64,000 nucleotides of DNA from Variovorax sp. UMC13 (GTDB lineage Bacteria > Pseudomonadota > Gammaproteobacteria > Burkholderiales > Burkholderiaceae_C), in assembly GCF_014170375.1 (NCBI RefSeq), contig NZ_LZZW01000013.1, forward strand, positions 1 through 64,000, read 5' to 3'. How positions within the stretch are numbered: position 1 is the stretch's first letter; each line of letters opens with the position of its first letter. This document shows positions 8,622-17,241 of this stretch, one piece after another. The translations under genes were made by a program, and so were the position numbers. Under the pieces are notes generated by a model. It was not told the origin of the DNA. It worked only from the letters and a program-made list of their open reading frames with translations, and ran no database searches.

Positions 8622-9587
8622 TCAGTCGACGCGGATGTTCTTGGCCTTGACGATGCGGCTGTAGATCTCGCTGTCGCGGCGCACCATGGCCGTCATCCCG
8701 GCCTGCGTGAGGCCCAGCGGTTCGCTGTTGAGGTCGCGGATGCGCTTCTGGAGCTCCGGGTCCCGGCTCGCCTGGATCATCAGTGCGTTGAGGCGCGTGA
8801 CGACCGGTGCCGGCGTCGCGGCCGGAGCCCACAGGCCGTGCCAGGACATCATCGTCAGCCCCGGCACCACCTCCGACAGCGTCGGCACGTCGGGCATGGC
8901 GGGGTGGCGGGTCTCGCCGGAGTAGGCCAGCGCCCGCACGCGGCCGCCGCTGATCAACGGGTACCCGGTGGCGATGGGTTCCATCAAGGTGTCGACCTGG
9001 CCGCCGATCAGGTCGGCCACCGGGCTGGCGCGGTAGGGCACGTGCAGCATCTCGGTGTGGGTCTCGTCCTTGAGCCACTCGACGATCAGGTGCGAGGGGC
9101 TGCCGGCGCCGTACGACGCGTGCGAGATGGTGCCGGGCTTGGCCTTGGCCGCGTCCACCAGCTCCTTCACCGACTTCGCCGGAAAGGTCGGCGGGGCGAT
9201 GAGCACCAGCCCCTGCCGCATCGTGGTGGCGACCGGCACGAAGTCCTTCTGCGGGTCGTACGGCAGCTTGCCGTAGATGTACGGGTTGATGGTGAAGCCG
9301 GTCGACAGGTTGTAGAGGTAGGTGTAGCCGTCGGCCGGGGCCTTGGCCACGGTATCGGCGGCCAGGTTGCCCGCGGTGCCCGGCTTGTTGTCGATCACGA
9401 CCGGCACGCCCAGCTGCCCCGACACGTAGTTGCCGTAGAGCCGCGCGAAGATGTCCGGTGGCGTGCCCGGCGCGAAGCCGACCACGATCCGGATGGGCTT
9501 GCTCGGCCAGGCCGCGCCCTGCGCCGCCGCGAGGCTGCACGCCAGGCCCAGGCAGAGGCCCGCCAAAGCTTGAATTCTTGAACGCAT
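8622..9587 (-). CDS. Bug-family tripartite tricarboxylate transporter receptor
   Basis: A periplasmic extracytoplasmic solute receptor of the Bug/TctC family, 321 residues. A Sec signal (MRSRIQALAGLCLGLACSLAAAQG) is followed by the family opening WPSKPIRIVVGFAPGTPPDIFARLYG, the VVIDNKPGTAGNLAADTVAKAPADGYT segment that shapes the binding pocket, and the C-terminal SEPLGLTQAG. An AAGGAG site lies just upstream of the ATG at 9587. Most Bug receptors in this lineage have no dedicated TctAB partner nearby, and none is seen here. It forms a tandem pair with the next receptor gene, 149 bp away. Ligand unknown; organic acids or aromatic acids are usual. Confidence 0.88.
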   Translation of the reverse strand: MRSRIQALAGLCLGLACSLAAAQGAAWPSKPIRIVVGFAPGTPPDIFARLYGNYVSGQLGVPVVIDNKPGTAGNLAADTVAKAPADGYTYLYNLSTGFTINPYIYGKLPYDPQKDFVPVATTMRQGLVLIAPPTFPAKSVKELVDAAKAKPGTISHASYGAGSPSHLIVEWLKDETHTEMLHVPYRASPVADLIGGQVDTLMEPIATGYPLISGGRVRALAYSGETRHPAMPDVPTLSEVVPGLTMMSWHGLWAPAATPAPVVTRLNALMIQASRDPELQKRIRDLNSEPLGLTQAGMTAMVRRDSEIYSRIVKAKNIRVD

Positions 9588-9736
9588 GTCTGTCTCCTTT
9601 TGCAGGCGCTGCCTGCTTGTTTGAAAAGTCACTTCGGCGCGTGGCCGGCCGGATCCGCTGCGTGGGTGTGCGGGCTCCTTTCCGTCACGGCATCGCCGGC
9701 TGGCCGGTCGTGTCCATGGGCATCGCGGGCCGCGCC

Positions 9737-10696
9737 TCAGTCGACCTGCGCGCCGGAGCGCTGCACCGCTTCGCCCCACTTGGCGATCTCCGCGCTGGCG
9801 AAAGCCGAGAGTTCGGCGGCGTTCATGTCGGTGCGCTCGATGCCTTGGAGCGACAGCTTCTCGCGCACCTCGGGCTGTGCCAGCACGAGGCGGGTGGCTT
9901 CGCGCAGGCGATCCTGTTGCTCGGCCGGCATGGTGGCCGGCGCGTAGAGCATGAACCAGGCGACGAGGTCGAAGCCGGGCACGCCCTGCTCGATCAGCGT
10001 GGGGACCTCCGGTGCCGCGAGGCTGCGCCGGGCGCTGGACGCGCCCAGCGCGCGCAGCCGGCCCGCGCGCACATGCGGCAGCACGGCGGCCGGGTGGTAG
10101 AACATGAACTGCACGTTGCCCGCGACCAGTTCGGTCAGCGCCTGCGCGCCGTCGCGGTAGGGCACGTGCACGAAGCGCTTAGACAGGCGCACGTTGAGCA
10201 GTTCGCCCGCCAGGTGGCCGGAGGTGCCGTTGCCGGCGGAAGCGAAGTTGACCGAGGCGTCGGCCGCCTGCCGCAGGTCGGCCACGCGGGTCCAGGGCGA
10301 GGCGGCCGGCACCACCAGCAGCGTGGGCGTGGCGCCGACGAAGCCCAGCGGCGCGAAGTCGCGCAGCGGCTGGTAGCCGAGGCGCTTGTAGAGCGAGGGA
10401 TTGATCGCATGCGTGCCCACGGTGCCCAGCAGCAGGGTCTGGCCGTCGCTGCCGGACTTGGCGACCTGTTCGCTGCCGATGGCGCCGCCGGCACCGGGCT
10501 TGTTCTCGACGATCACGACCTGGCCGAGCTGCCGGCCCAGCGCGTCCGCCACGATGCGCCCGACGATGTCGGTCGAGGTGCCCGCGCCGAAGGGCACGAC
10601 CAGCTTGAGCGGGCGCGACGAGGTCTGCGCGAGCGCCGCGCCGGCCGCCATCAGCAGGCCGGCGAGCAGCACGCGCCGCGTGAGGTCGCGCTTCAT
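9737..10696 (-). CDS. Bug-family tripartite tricarboxylate transporter receptor
   Basis: Second receptor of the pair, 319 residues, with signal peptide MKRDLTRRVLLAGLLMAAGAALAQ and the family blocks RPLKLVVPFGAGTSTDIVGRI, VVIVENKPGAGGAIGSEQVAKSG and VNFASAGNGTSGHLAGELL. Its start overlaps the stop of the citryl-CoA-lyase-like gene by four bases (ATGA), so it is translated from the catabolic operon starting with the CoA-transferase. That makes it the likely capture protein for the substrate of that operon. The ATG at 10696 is the only start that gives a proper signal peptide. Confidence 0.88.
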   Translation of the reverse strand: MKRDLTRRVLLAGLLMAAGAALAQTSSRPLKLVVPFGAGTSTDIVGRIVADALGRQLGQVVIVENKPGAGGAIGSEQVAKSGSDGQTLLLGTVGTHAINPSLYKRLGYQPLRDFAPLGFVGATPTLLVVPAASPWTRVADLRQAADASVNFASAGNGTSGHLAGELLNVRLSKRFVHVPYRDGAQALTELVAGNVQFMFYHPAAVLPHVRAGRLRALGASSARRSLAAPEVPTLIEQGVPGFDLVAWFMLYAPATMPAEQQDRLREATRLVLAQPEVREKLSLQGIERTDMNAAELSAFASAEIAKWGEAVQRSGAQVD

Positions 10697-11499
10697 GCCG
10701 CGCTCTCGAAGCCCGCGGGCACGTCGCCTTCGTACTGCAGTTCGCGCGTGGCCTGGTAGGACAGCGCGAAGCCGCTCGGCGCTTCGGCCTCTTCCGCCAG
10801 GTGCGCGATCAGGCCCGCGGTGCGCGCGAGGATCGGCACCCCGCGCAGCGACGCGACCGGGAAGCCCACGCCCAGCAGCACGGCCGGGATCGCGGCCGAG
10901 ACGTTGAGCCGAAGCGCCTTGCCGACGATGTCGGGAATGACGCGTTCGATCGCCTGCGCGATGTGCACGTAGCGCAGGTCGGCGCCGGCTTCGGTCGCGA
11001 CCGCGATCAGGCGGTCGACCCGCGGGTCGTTGCGCTTGTGCAGCGGATGGCCGTAGCCCGGGATGGCGCGCCGGTTTTCCTTCAGCGTGCGGATGGCATC
11101 GGCCGCCACGTCGTCGAGCGCCTCGCCCGCGTCGACGCGGGCCGCGACCTCGCTGAAGAGCCGGCCGGCGGTTTCCGACGCGCCGAGGATGACCGAGCCG
11201 CAGCCCAGGATGCCCGCGGCCACCGCGCCCTGCAGGGCGTCCGGCGCAGCGGCGTAGGTCATGCGCGCCGCCTGCACGCTGGGCACGAGGCCGTGCTCGG
11301 CGATGGCGACCAGCGTGGCGTTGAGCACGGCACTGCAGGCCCGGTCGGGGCGCTTGCCGGTGAGCAGCAGGAAGAAGTAGTCGGCGAAGGACACGTGGCC
11401 GATCAGGTCCTGGCACAGGTCCTCCCCGCGCACGACGATGGTCTCTTCGTTCGACGTGCAGATGGCGGTGCGCGGGACGGTGGATTTTCCGATTTTCAT
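10693..11499 (-). CDS. Citrate synthase-superfamily protein, citryl-CoA lyase-like
   Basis: A 268-residue member of the citrate synthase fold that has the C-terminal half of the family: GYGHPLHKRNDPRVDRL (substrate histidine region), IVGKALRLNVSAAIPAVLLGVGF and LARTAGLIAHLAEE, with a short N-terminal part (TSNEETIVVRGEDLCQDLIG, FLLLTGKRPD). At this length it resembles citryl-CoA lyases and stand-alone lyase-like enzymes rather than full citrate synthase (about 430). The likely chemistry is reversible C-C cleavage or condensation of an acyl-CoA. It sits between the intradiol dioxygenase (13 bp upstream) and a Bug receptor (overlap), in the operon headed by a CaiB-type CoA-transferase, which could make its CoA substrate. 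True substrate unknown. Confidence 0.75.
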   Translation of the reverse strand: MKIGKSTVPRTAICTSNEETIVVRGEDLCQDLIGHVSFADYFFLLLTGKRPDRACSAVLNATLVAIAEHGLVPSVQAARMTYAAAPDALQGAVAAGILGCGSVILGASETAGRLFSEVAARVDAGEALDDVAADAIRTLKENRRAIPGYGHPLHKRNDPRVDRLIAVATEAGADLRYVHIAQAIERVIPDIVGKALRLNVSAAIPAVLLGVGFPVASLRGVPILARTAGLIAHLAEEAEAPSGFALSYQATRELQYEGDVPAGFESAA

Positions 11500-11512
11500 G
11501 GTGCGTGCGGGC

Positions 11513-12421
11513 TCAGGCGGCCGTGGGTTGCAGGTGGAAGTCGTAGTGCGCGGACCAGTAGGGCTGGTCCATGACGCGGCCGTCCGGCGCGCGGCCGGCG
11601 GGGTGCGGCTCGAAGGCGACGATCAGGCTCGGGCGCACCCCGTACACCACGTCGGAATCGATGTAGGGCGTGCCGGCCACGAACAGGTGCGTGGTGACCG
11701 GCGCATGCGCCGGGGCCGACACCATCATGTGGATGTGGCCCGGCCGGTTCGGGTGGTGGCGGATGCCGGCCAGCATGCGGCCCACCGGGCCGTCCACCGG
11801 CACCGGGTAGTAAGACGGCTTGATGGACCAGAACCAGTAGCGGCCTTCGGCGTCGGTGCGGATGCGTGCGCGTGCCGACATGCCGGCGCCTTCGACCTGC
11901 ATGTCGTATACGCCCTCGCCGTCGCCGGACCAGATGTCGAGCAGCGCGCCCGCGAGGGGTTGGCCCTGCGTGTCGGTGACCCGCCCGCTGTAGAAGGTCG
12001 GCTCGCCCGGCGTGCCCGGCGCGATGTCGGCGCCACACGGCAGCTCCGGCGCGCCGGCCCAGTAGTACGGGCCCTGGACCGTGGCCTCGGTGGCCGGCGT
12101 CACCGAACGCCCGTCGGGCCGGCCCGGTGGGCCGCCGCGGCCCGACGCGCGCAACTGGTCGAGCATCACCACCATCATCGACGCGCCGAGCGTGTCCGAC
12201 AGCAGGATGAACTCCTGGCGTTTGTCGGTGCAGGTCTGGCCGGTCGCGGTGAGGAACTCGATGCCGGCCATCCATTCCTCGGGCCGCAGGTCCACTTCGC
12301 GGACGAAGGCATGCAGGTGCGTGATCAGCGAACGCATGATCTGCGCGAAGCGGGGATCGGGGGCGCCGTCGAGCCGCTGCAGCGCGGCCTGGGTCAGTTC
12401 GTCTTCGTTCGATGGGGTCAT
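11513..12421 (-). CDS. Intradiol ring-cleavage dioxygenase (hydroxyquinol/catechol 1,2-dioxygenase type)
   Basis: A 302-residue Fe(III) dioxygenase that cleaves catecholic rings between the hydroxyls. It has the N-terminal dimerisation domain (RFAQIMRSLITHLHAFVREVDL, EEWMAGIEFLTATGQTCTDKRQEFILLSD) and the catalytic barrel with VQGPYYWAGAP (first iron tyrosine), PSYYPVPVDGPVGRML (second tyrosine) and RPGHIHMMVSAP with THLF (the two iron histidines). The DGPVG and short loops favour the hydroxyquinol 1,2-dioxygenase subgroup, but catechol dioxygenase remains possible. It is second in the operon CaiB - dioxygenase - lyase-like - Bug. Confidence 0.85.
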   Translation of the reverse strand: MTPSNEDELTQAALQRLDGAPDPRFAQIMRSLITHLHAFVREVDLRPEEWMAGIEFLTATGQTCTDKRQEFILLSDTLGASMMVVMLDQLRASGRGGPPGRPDGRSVTPATEATVQGPYYWAGAPELPCGADIAPGTPGEPTFYSGRVTDTQGQPLAGALLDIWSGDGEGVYDMQVEGAGMSARARIRTDAEGRYWFWSIKPSYYPVPVDGPVGRMLAGIRHHPNRPGHIHMMVSAPAHAPVTTHLFVAGTPYIDSDVVYGVRPSLIVAFEPHPAGRAPDGRVMDQPYWSAHYDFHLQPTAA

Positions 12422-12467
12422 GGGCCTTGTCTCCTTCGTTGTTTTGGGATGCCGATCGGTCGCGGGC

Positions 12468-13613
12468 TCAGCCGCGCAATCGGCGCCGCAGCGGCTCGAC
12501 GATGGCGTCGTTGTCGGCCCCCAGCGTGGGGGGCGCCGTGACCTGCAGCGAGCGCTCGCCGTCGAAGCTCACGGGCGAGCGGATGGTGCGCCATTCACCG
12601 CCTTGCGGATGCGGCGCGCTCACCTCCAGCTCGAGATGGCGGGCCTGCGGATCGGCCATCGCTTCGCGCGTGTCGTACATCGGGGCGTGCGGCACGTCCT
12701 CGGCCTCCAGCCGTGCGCACCAGTCGGCGCGGGCGCGCCCGCGAAACAGGGTGTCGAGCAGCGCGATCAGCGCGTCCTGGTGGGCGATGCGGCCTTCGCG
12801 GCTCGCGAAGCGCGGGTCGTCGAACATGTCGGGCCGTTCGATGGCGTTGGCCAGCCCCTGCCAGAACTTCTCGGGCGAGGACATGTGCAGCGCGATCCAA
12901 AGCCCGTCGGCGCACTCGAGCACGTACGACTGCGACACGCTGGGCCGGCTGAAGGGGCCCATGATCTCGTTCTCGGAGAAGTAGTGCGTGAAGGCGTCGA
13001 GGTTGAAGTGGCACATGGCCTCGAGCATCGACACCTCGACCGTGCGGCCGACGCCGGTGCGGCCACGCTCCACCAGTGCGCCCATCACGCCATAGGCCGC
13101 ATAGAAGCCGGTCATCGCATCGGCCACCGCCGGGCCGACCACGCGCGGGTTGGCCGGGTTCACCAGCAACTTGAGAAACGCGCTGGCCGCCTGGGCCACG
13201 GTGTCGTAGGCCGGACGGCCCGCCGCCGGGCCGGTCTGGCCGAAGCCGCTGATGGCGCAGTACACCAGGCGCGGGTTCAGGCCGCGCAGCCGCGCGGCGC
13301 CCGCGCCCAGGCGCTCGGCGGCGCCGGGCCGGAAGTTCTGGATGTACACGTCAGAGTCCCTGACCAGCTCGTCGAACACCGCGGCGTCCTCGGGCAGCTT
13401 CGGATTGAGGGTGATGCTGCGCTTGTTGCGGTTGTAGGTCTGGAAATGCGGGCTGTAGAGGCCGCCGCGGAAGGAACGGAACGGGTCGCCGCTGCCGGGC
13501 TGCTCGACCTTGATCACCTCGGCCCCGAGGTCTGCGAGGTACATGCCCGCGGCCGGCCCCGTGATGAACGTGCCTTGCTCCAGCACCTTGATGCCGCTGA
13601 GGACTTTTTGCAC
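12468..13613 (-). CDS. Family III CoA-transferase (CaiB/BaiF)
   Basis: A 381-residue CoA-transferase that moves CoA between carboxylic acids. It opens with LSGIKVLEQGTFITGPAAGMYLADLGAEVIKVE, the family N-terminus, and has GPAVADAMTGFYAAYGVMGAL with the expected catalytic aspartate, and YDTVAQAASAF. It is the first gene of the minus-strand operon and probably activates the pathway acid as a CoA ester for the lyase-like enzyme downstream. A divergent LysR regulator gene starts 145 bp away with a clear LysR-type palindrome between them. Confidence 0.88.
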   Translation of the reverse strand: MQKVLSGIKVLEQGTFITGPAAGMYLADLGAEVIKVEQPGSGDPFRSFRGGLYSPHFQTYNRNKRSITLNPKLPEDAAVFDELVRDSDVYIQNFRPGAAERLGAGAARLRGLNPRLVYCAISGFGQTGPAAGRPAYDTVAQAASAFLKLLVNPANPRVVGPAVADAMTGFYAAYGVMGALVERGRTGVGRTVEVSMLEAMCHFNLDAFTHYFSENEIMGPFSRPSVSQSYVLECADGLWIALHMSSPEKFWQGLANAIERPDMFDDPRFASREGRIAHQDALIALLDTLFRGRARADWCARLEAEDVPHAPMYDTREAMADPQARHLELEVSAPHPQGGEWRTIRSPVSFDGERSLQVTAPPTLGADNDAIVEPLRRRLRG

Positions 13614-13701
13614 CGTGTCGTCTCCTGCTCGTGGTCGTTGTCGCCCTGCACATGCCGGGCTGGATGCGAACTCTAGGGTTCCTCAACGATTCCTCACAAT
13701 G

Positions 13702-13722
13702 ATGGTTTCTCATGGATACCAT
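13702..13722. promoter_or_regulatory. LysR-type operator (T-N11-A palindrome)
   Basis: ATGGT (13702-13706) and ACCAT (13718-13722) are perfect inverted arms separated by 11 bases, the classic T-N11-A recognition site of LysR regulators. It lies in the divergent gap between the CoA-transferase operon (minus) and the LysR gene (plus), where such a regulator would control both. Confidence 0.65.
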
Positions 13723-13757
13723 CGACAGCATCGATCGATCATCTGGACGAGGGCTTC

Positions 13758-14699
13758 ATGGAACTTCGGCATCTGCGCTACTTCAGCGCGCTGGCGGACT
13801 CGCTCAACTTCACCCGTGCCGCGGAGCGGCTGCATGTCACGCAATCCACGCTGTCGCACCAGATCAAGCAGCTGGAGGACGAGGTCGGCACCCTGCTGTT
13901 CGACCGCACCGGCAAGCGCGTGGCGCTGACCGAGGCGGGCGAGGCCTTCCTGCACCACGCGACCCGCGCGCTGCGCGAGATCGACCGCGGCCTGGGGGCG
14001 CTGCGAGAGAACCCTCAGGAGGCCGTGGGCGAACTGCGCATCGGCTCGACGCCCACCTTCAACGTCGCCTTCATCCCCGACTGCATCGCGAGCTTCCAGA
14101 CGCGCTACCCGGGCGTGCGCGTGGTGGTGGAGGAACTGGCGGCGGACCTGATCGTCGCGCGGCTCCAGGACGGCTCGCTCGACCTCGGCATCGCCTACCG
14201 CCCCGGCGAGCCCGGGCCCTTGCAGTTCGAGCCGCTGTACAACGAGGAGATGGTGCTGGTGGTGGCGCACGGCCATCCGCTGGCGCGACGCAAGCGGGTG
14301 CGGATGGTGGAGCTGCACCGTCTGCCGATGGTGCTGCTGCCCGCCAGCTTCGCCACCCGGCAGATGCTCGACGAGTGCTTTCGCACCTGCGGCGCCGAGC
14401 CCTATGTCGCGGCCGAGATCAACGCGCTGGCACCGATCATGGGCCTGGTCGCCAAGACCCAGCTCGCGTCCATCGTGGCGGCCAATGCGGTGCTGCCGAA
14501 CTCGGGGCTGGACATCGTGCGGCTCGAAAGCCCGACGCCCGTGCGCACGCCGGGCATGCTGTGGTCGCCGCCAGCGCGTGAGTCCGAGGCGACGCGCGCC
14601 TTCTCGTCGATCGTGCGCAAGGTGGCGTTCCGGACCCGCATGCTCGAGCGAGACGACGGAAAGCCGAGAGCGGCCACAGCGGCGAAAGCGCGTGCGTAG
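13758..14699 (+). CDS. LysR-family transcriptional regulator (divergent from CoA-transferase operon)
   Basis: A 313-residue LysR regulator. The N-terminal winged helix reads MELRHLRYFSALADSLNFTRAAERLHVTQSTLSHQIKQLEDEVG, and the periplasmic-binding-like effector domain begins about residue 90 (GELRIGSTPTFNVAFIPDCIASF). The sequence resembles the CynR group. It is divergent from the CaiB-dioxygenase-lyase-Bug operon and a T-N11-A palindrome lies in the shared gap, so it is very probably the operon's regulator; the inducer would be the pathway substrate. The CMD gene of the next cluster converges on it. Confidence 0.9.
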   Translation: MELRHLRYFSALADSLNFTRAAERLHVTQSTLSHQIKQLEDEVGTLLFDRTGKRVALTEAGEAFLHHATRALREIDRGLGALRENPQEAVGELRIGSTPTFNVAFIPDCIASFQTRYPGVRVVVEELAADLIVARLQDGSLDLGIAYRPGEPGPLQFEPLYNEEMVLVVAHGHPLARRKRVRMVELHRLPMVLLPASFATRQMLDECFRTCGAEPYVAAEINALAPIMGLVAKTQLASIVAANAVLPNSGLDIVRLESPTPVRTPGMLWSPPARESEATRAFSSIVRKVAFRTRMLERDDGKPRAATAAKARA

Positions 14700-14774
14700 G
14701 CCGCAGGCGATGGGCGCCTGCCGCCGCGGCGCCGACGCGCGCGCCCATGAGGTGGGCGCCGCATCGGCGGCCGT

Positions 14775-15299
14775 TCAGCGCACGTCGGTCGAATGGATCT
14801 GCAACGCCTCGAGGAAGCGCGAGACCATGTTGTAGGCGGCGATGGTCGCGGTCAGCTCCACCAACTGCTGCGGCGCGTAGGCCTCGGCCACGCTGGCGAA
14901 GACCGCGTCGTCGACCTGCACGTCGCGGGTCATGGCGTCGGTATAGGCCAGCACCGCGCGCTCGGTGGCGTCGAACAGCGGGCTGTCGGCCCAGTGTTCC
15001 AGCGCGTCCAGCTTCTCGGCGGGTACGCCTTCCTTCAGCGCGATCGGGATGTGCTGGTCGGCTTCGTAAGGTGCGCGGTTGATCTGCGCCACCCGGATAA
15101 TGACCATCTCGCGGACCGCGCCCGACAGCGTGGACTGCTGCCGGATCGCGGTCAGGTAGCCCAGCCAGCCTTGCGCCACGGGCGGGCTGTGCAGCAGCAT
15201 CTGGTAGAGATGGAGGATGCTGCCGCGCTCGGCCACGATGCGCTGGGCCAGCGGGCGCGTGGCCTCGTTGTCTGTGTCGGCGTAGGGGATGCGTGCCAT
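14775..15299 (-). CDS. Carboxymuconolactone decarboxylase-family protein
   Basis: A 174-residue CMD/AhpD-fold protein. The core YLTAIRQQSTLSGAVREMVIIRVAQINRAPYEADQHIPIALKEG matches the CMD helix pair: it keeps the E (or YE) and histidine of the proton-relay motif but lacks the CxxC redox pair of AhpD, so peroxidase activity is unlikely. Family members may act as lactone decarboxylases or hydrolases. It follows a Bug receptor by 21 bp and an SDR gene, making a three-gene operon SDR - Bug - CMD under the neighbouring LysR regulator. Substrate not recognisable. Confidence 0.8.
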   Translation of the reverse strand: MARIPYADTDNEATRPLAQRIVAERGSILHLYQMLLHSPPVAQGWLGYLTAIRQQSTLSGAVREMVIIRVAQINRAPYEADQHIPIALKEGVPAEKLDALEHWADSPLFDATERAVLAYTDAMTRDVQVDDAVFASVAEAYAPQQLVELTATIAAYNMVSRFLEALQIHSTDVR

Positions 15300-15320
15300 G
15301 GGGGTCTTTCGGTGGAGGGG

Positions 15321-16289
15321 TCAGTCGGCCGAGACGATCTTGCGTTTCACGAGGTCGGCCATGATGTCCGAATCCTTGCGCACGCGCGCGGCGAAGGCCT
15401 CGGGGCTGCTGTTGACGATGTCGAAGGCGTTGTCGGCGAAGCGGCGCTCCACCTGCGGGTCGTGCATCACCTCGCGCATCGCCTTGAGGATCTTCTCGCG
15501 CACCGGCTCGGGCAGGCCCTTGGGGCCGACCAGGCCGATCCAGGTCGGGAACTCGAAGCCCGGGATCGATTCGTTCATCGCCGGCACCTCGGGCAGCTGC
15601 TTCGACCGGCCGGGCGAGCTGACCGCGATGGCCTTGACCTTGCCCGCCTTGACGTGCGGCAGCATCACCGACAGGCCGGCGAAGGCGAAGTCGATGTGCC
15701 CGCCCAGCAGGTCGGTCAGCAGCGGCGCGGCGCCCTTGTACGGGATGTGCGTGGTCTGCAACTGCTTGAGGATCGACAGCTGGGCGCTGTTGACGTGGCC
15801 GGCCGAGGCGGTGCCCGCCGAACCGTAGGCCGTGCCCGGATGGGTTTTCAGGTAGGTCACGAACGCGTCGAGCGTCTTGGGCGGCAGGTCGTTGCGCGTG
15901 ACCAGGATCTGCGGCGTGGTCACCAGCAGGCTCAGGTAGTCGAAGTCCTTGAAGGTGTCGAAGGACAGGTTCTTCACCGTGTGGTGGTTCACCGCCTGCG
16001 AATCGAGCGCCAGCATCAGCGTGTAGCCGTCGGGCTTGGCGCGGTAGAGCTCGCCCGCGCCCAGCGTGCCGCTGGCGCCCGGCTTGTTCTCCACCACGAT
16101 GGCCTGGCCGAGCCGCTCGCCCAGCGCGTTGCTGATGGTGCGTGCGGTCTGGTCGACCGCGCCGCCTGGCGCGAAGGGCACGATCAGGCGGATCGGCTGG
16201 CTGGGGTAGGGCGCTTGCGCCCAGCCCGGGAGCGGTGCGGCCAGGGTGGTGGCCATGGCGGCGGCGATGAGCAGTCTGCGGTGGATCAT
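15321..16289 (-). CDS. Bug-family tripartite tricarboxylate transporter receptor
   Basis: Third Bug receptor in the window, 322 residues: signal peptide MIHRRLLIAAAMATTLAAPLPGWAQ, then YPSQPIRLIVPFAPGGAVDQTARTI, VVENKPGASGTLGAGELYRAKPDGYT and AYGSAGTASAGHVNSAQLSILKQL. The ATG at 16289 is the only one giving an intact signal peptide. It lies between an SDR gene and a CMD-family gene on the same strand with short gaps, so it probably delivers the substrate those enzymes handle. Confidence 0.88.
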   Translation of the reverse strand: MIHRRLLIAAAMATTLAAPLPGWAQAPYPSQPIRLIVPFAPGGAVDQTARTISNALGERLGQAIVVENKPGASGTLGAGELYRAKPDGYTLMLALDSQAVNHHTVKNLSFDTFKDFDYLSLLVTTPQILVTRNDLPPKTLDAFVTYLKTHPGTAYGSAGTASAGHVNSAQLSILKQLQTTHIPYKGAAPLLTDLLGGHIDFAFAGLSVMLPHVKAGKVKAIAVSSPGRSKQLPEVPAMNESIPGFEFPTWIGLVGPKGLPEPVREKILKAMREVMHDPQVERRFADNAFDIVNSSPEAFAARVRKDSDIMADLVKRKIVSAD

Positions 16290-16336
16290 GTGTTGTCTCT
16301 GGTGAATCTTGTTTTGTGCAAAGGGGGCGTCGTGCT

Positions 16337-17131
16337 TCAGCGCGTGGCGGCCACCAGGCCGCCGTCCACGACGATTTCGGTGCCGGTGATGTAGCGGCTC
16401 TCGTCCGCGGCGAGGAACAGCGTGGCGTGGGCCGTGTCCCAGCCGGTGCCCATGTGCTTCATCGGCACCTGGTTGTCGCGGTGCGCGGCGAAGCCCACGG
16501 CATCGCCCTGGGCGTACTTCGCGGCCAGGCCCTCGAACAGCGGCGTGTGCATCAGGCCCGGCACCACGCAGTTCATGCGGATGCGTTCGGGCGCATGGAT
16601 GACCGCGCTGGTGCGCGTGAAGTGCATCAGCGCCGCCTTGGCCGCCGCATAGCCGACCTGCGGCTTGCCCACGTAGCGCAGGCCCGCCACCGAGGAGATG
16701 CTGACGATCGAGCCGCCGCCCTGGCGCTGCATGTGCGGGATCACGTGCTTGCAGGCGAGGAAGGCGCCTTTGACGTTGACCTGGAACTGCGCGTCCCACA
16801 CGTCCTCGTCCATGTCGACCGGCCCGCCCGGCTGCGACACGCCCACGTTGTTGACCAGGATGTCGATACGGCCGAAGCGCGCGATACAGTCGGCCACGGC
16901 CTGCGCCACCTGGTCCGAGCGGGTGGCATCGCAGGCCTGCACCACGCCTTCGTGGCCTTCGGCTTCGATGATGTCCAGCGTGGCCTGCGCGGCCGCCAGC
17001 TTGAGGTCGGTGCCGAACACCTTGGCGCCCTGGCGCGCGAACAGCACCGCGGTGGCGCGCCCATTGCCCCAGCCTTCGGCCACGGCCCCGCAGCCCATCA
17101 CCAGGGCCACCTTGTTCTTCAGATCCAGCAC
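16337..17131 (-). CDS. Short-chain dehydrogenase/reductase
   Basis: A 264-residue SDR, NAD(P)-dependent. The catalytic YxxxK is present in VGYAAAKAALMHFTR with the serine in SIVSISSVAG, and NNVGVSQPG gives the NNxG motif. The cofactor loop is atypical: MGCGAVAEGWGNGRATAVLFARQGAKVFG has an insertion between the glycines, as in a subgroup whose loop reads GWGNGKA. First gene of the SDR - Bug - CMD operon and divergent from a LysR gene 110 bp away, its probable regulator. Confidence 0.87.
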   Translation of the reverse strand: MLDLKNKVALVMGCGAVAEGWGNGRATAVLFARQGAKVFGTDLKLAAAQATLDIIEAEGHEGVVQACDATRSDQVAQAVADCIARFGRIDILVNNVGVSQPGGPVDMDEDVWDAQFQVNVKGAFLACKHVIPHMQRQGGGSIVSISSVAGLRYVGKPQVGYAAAKAALMHFTRTSAVIHAPERIRMNCVVPGLMHTPLFEGLAAKYAQGDAVGFAAHRDNQVPMKHMGTGWDTAHATLFLAADESRYITGTEIVVDGGLVAATR

Positions 17132-17241
17132 GTCGTCTCCTTGTCGGTCCGCGGGGCGGCATTGCCCCGCGCCGGGCCATCCTAGGGAGCCCGCATTGAT
17201 CTGTGAAATTCTTTCGATCTATGGATTGATAGACTGAAGGA

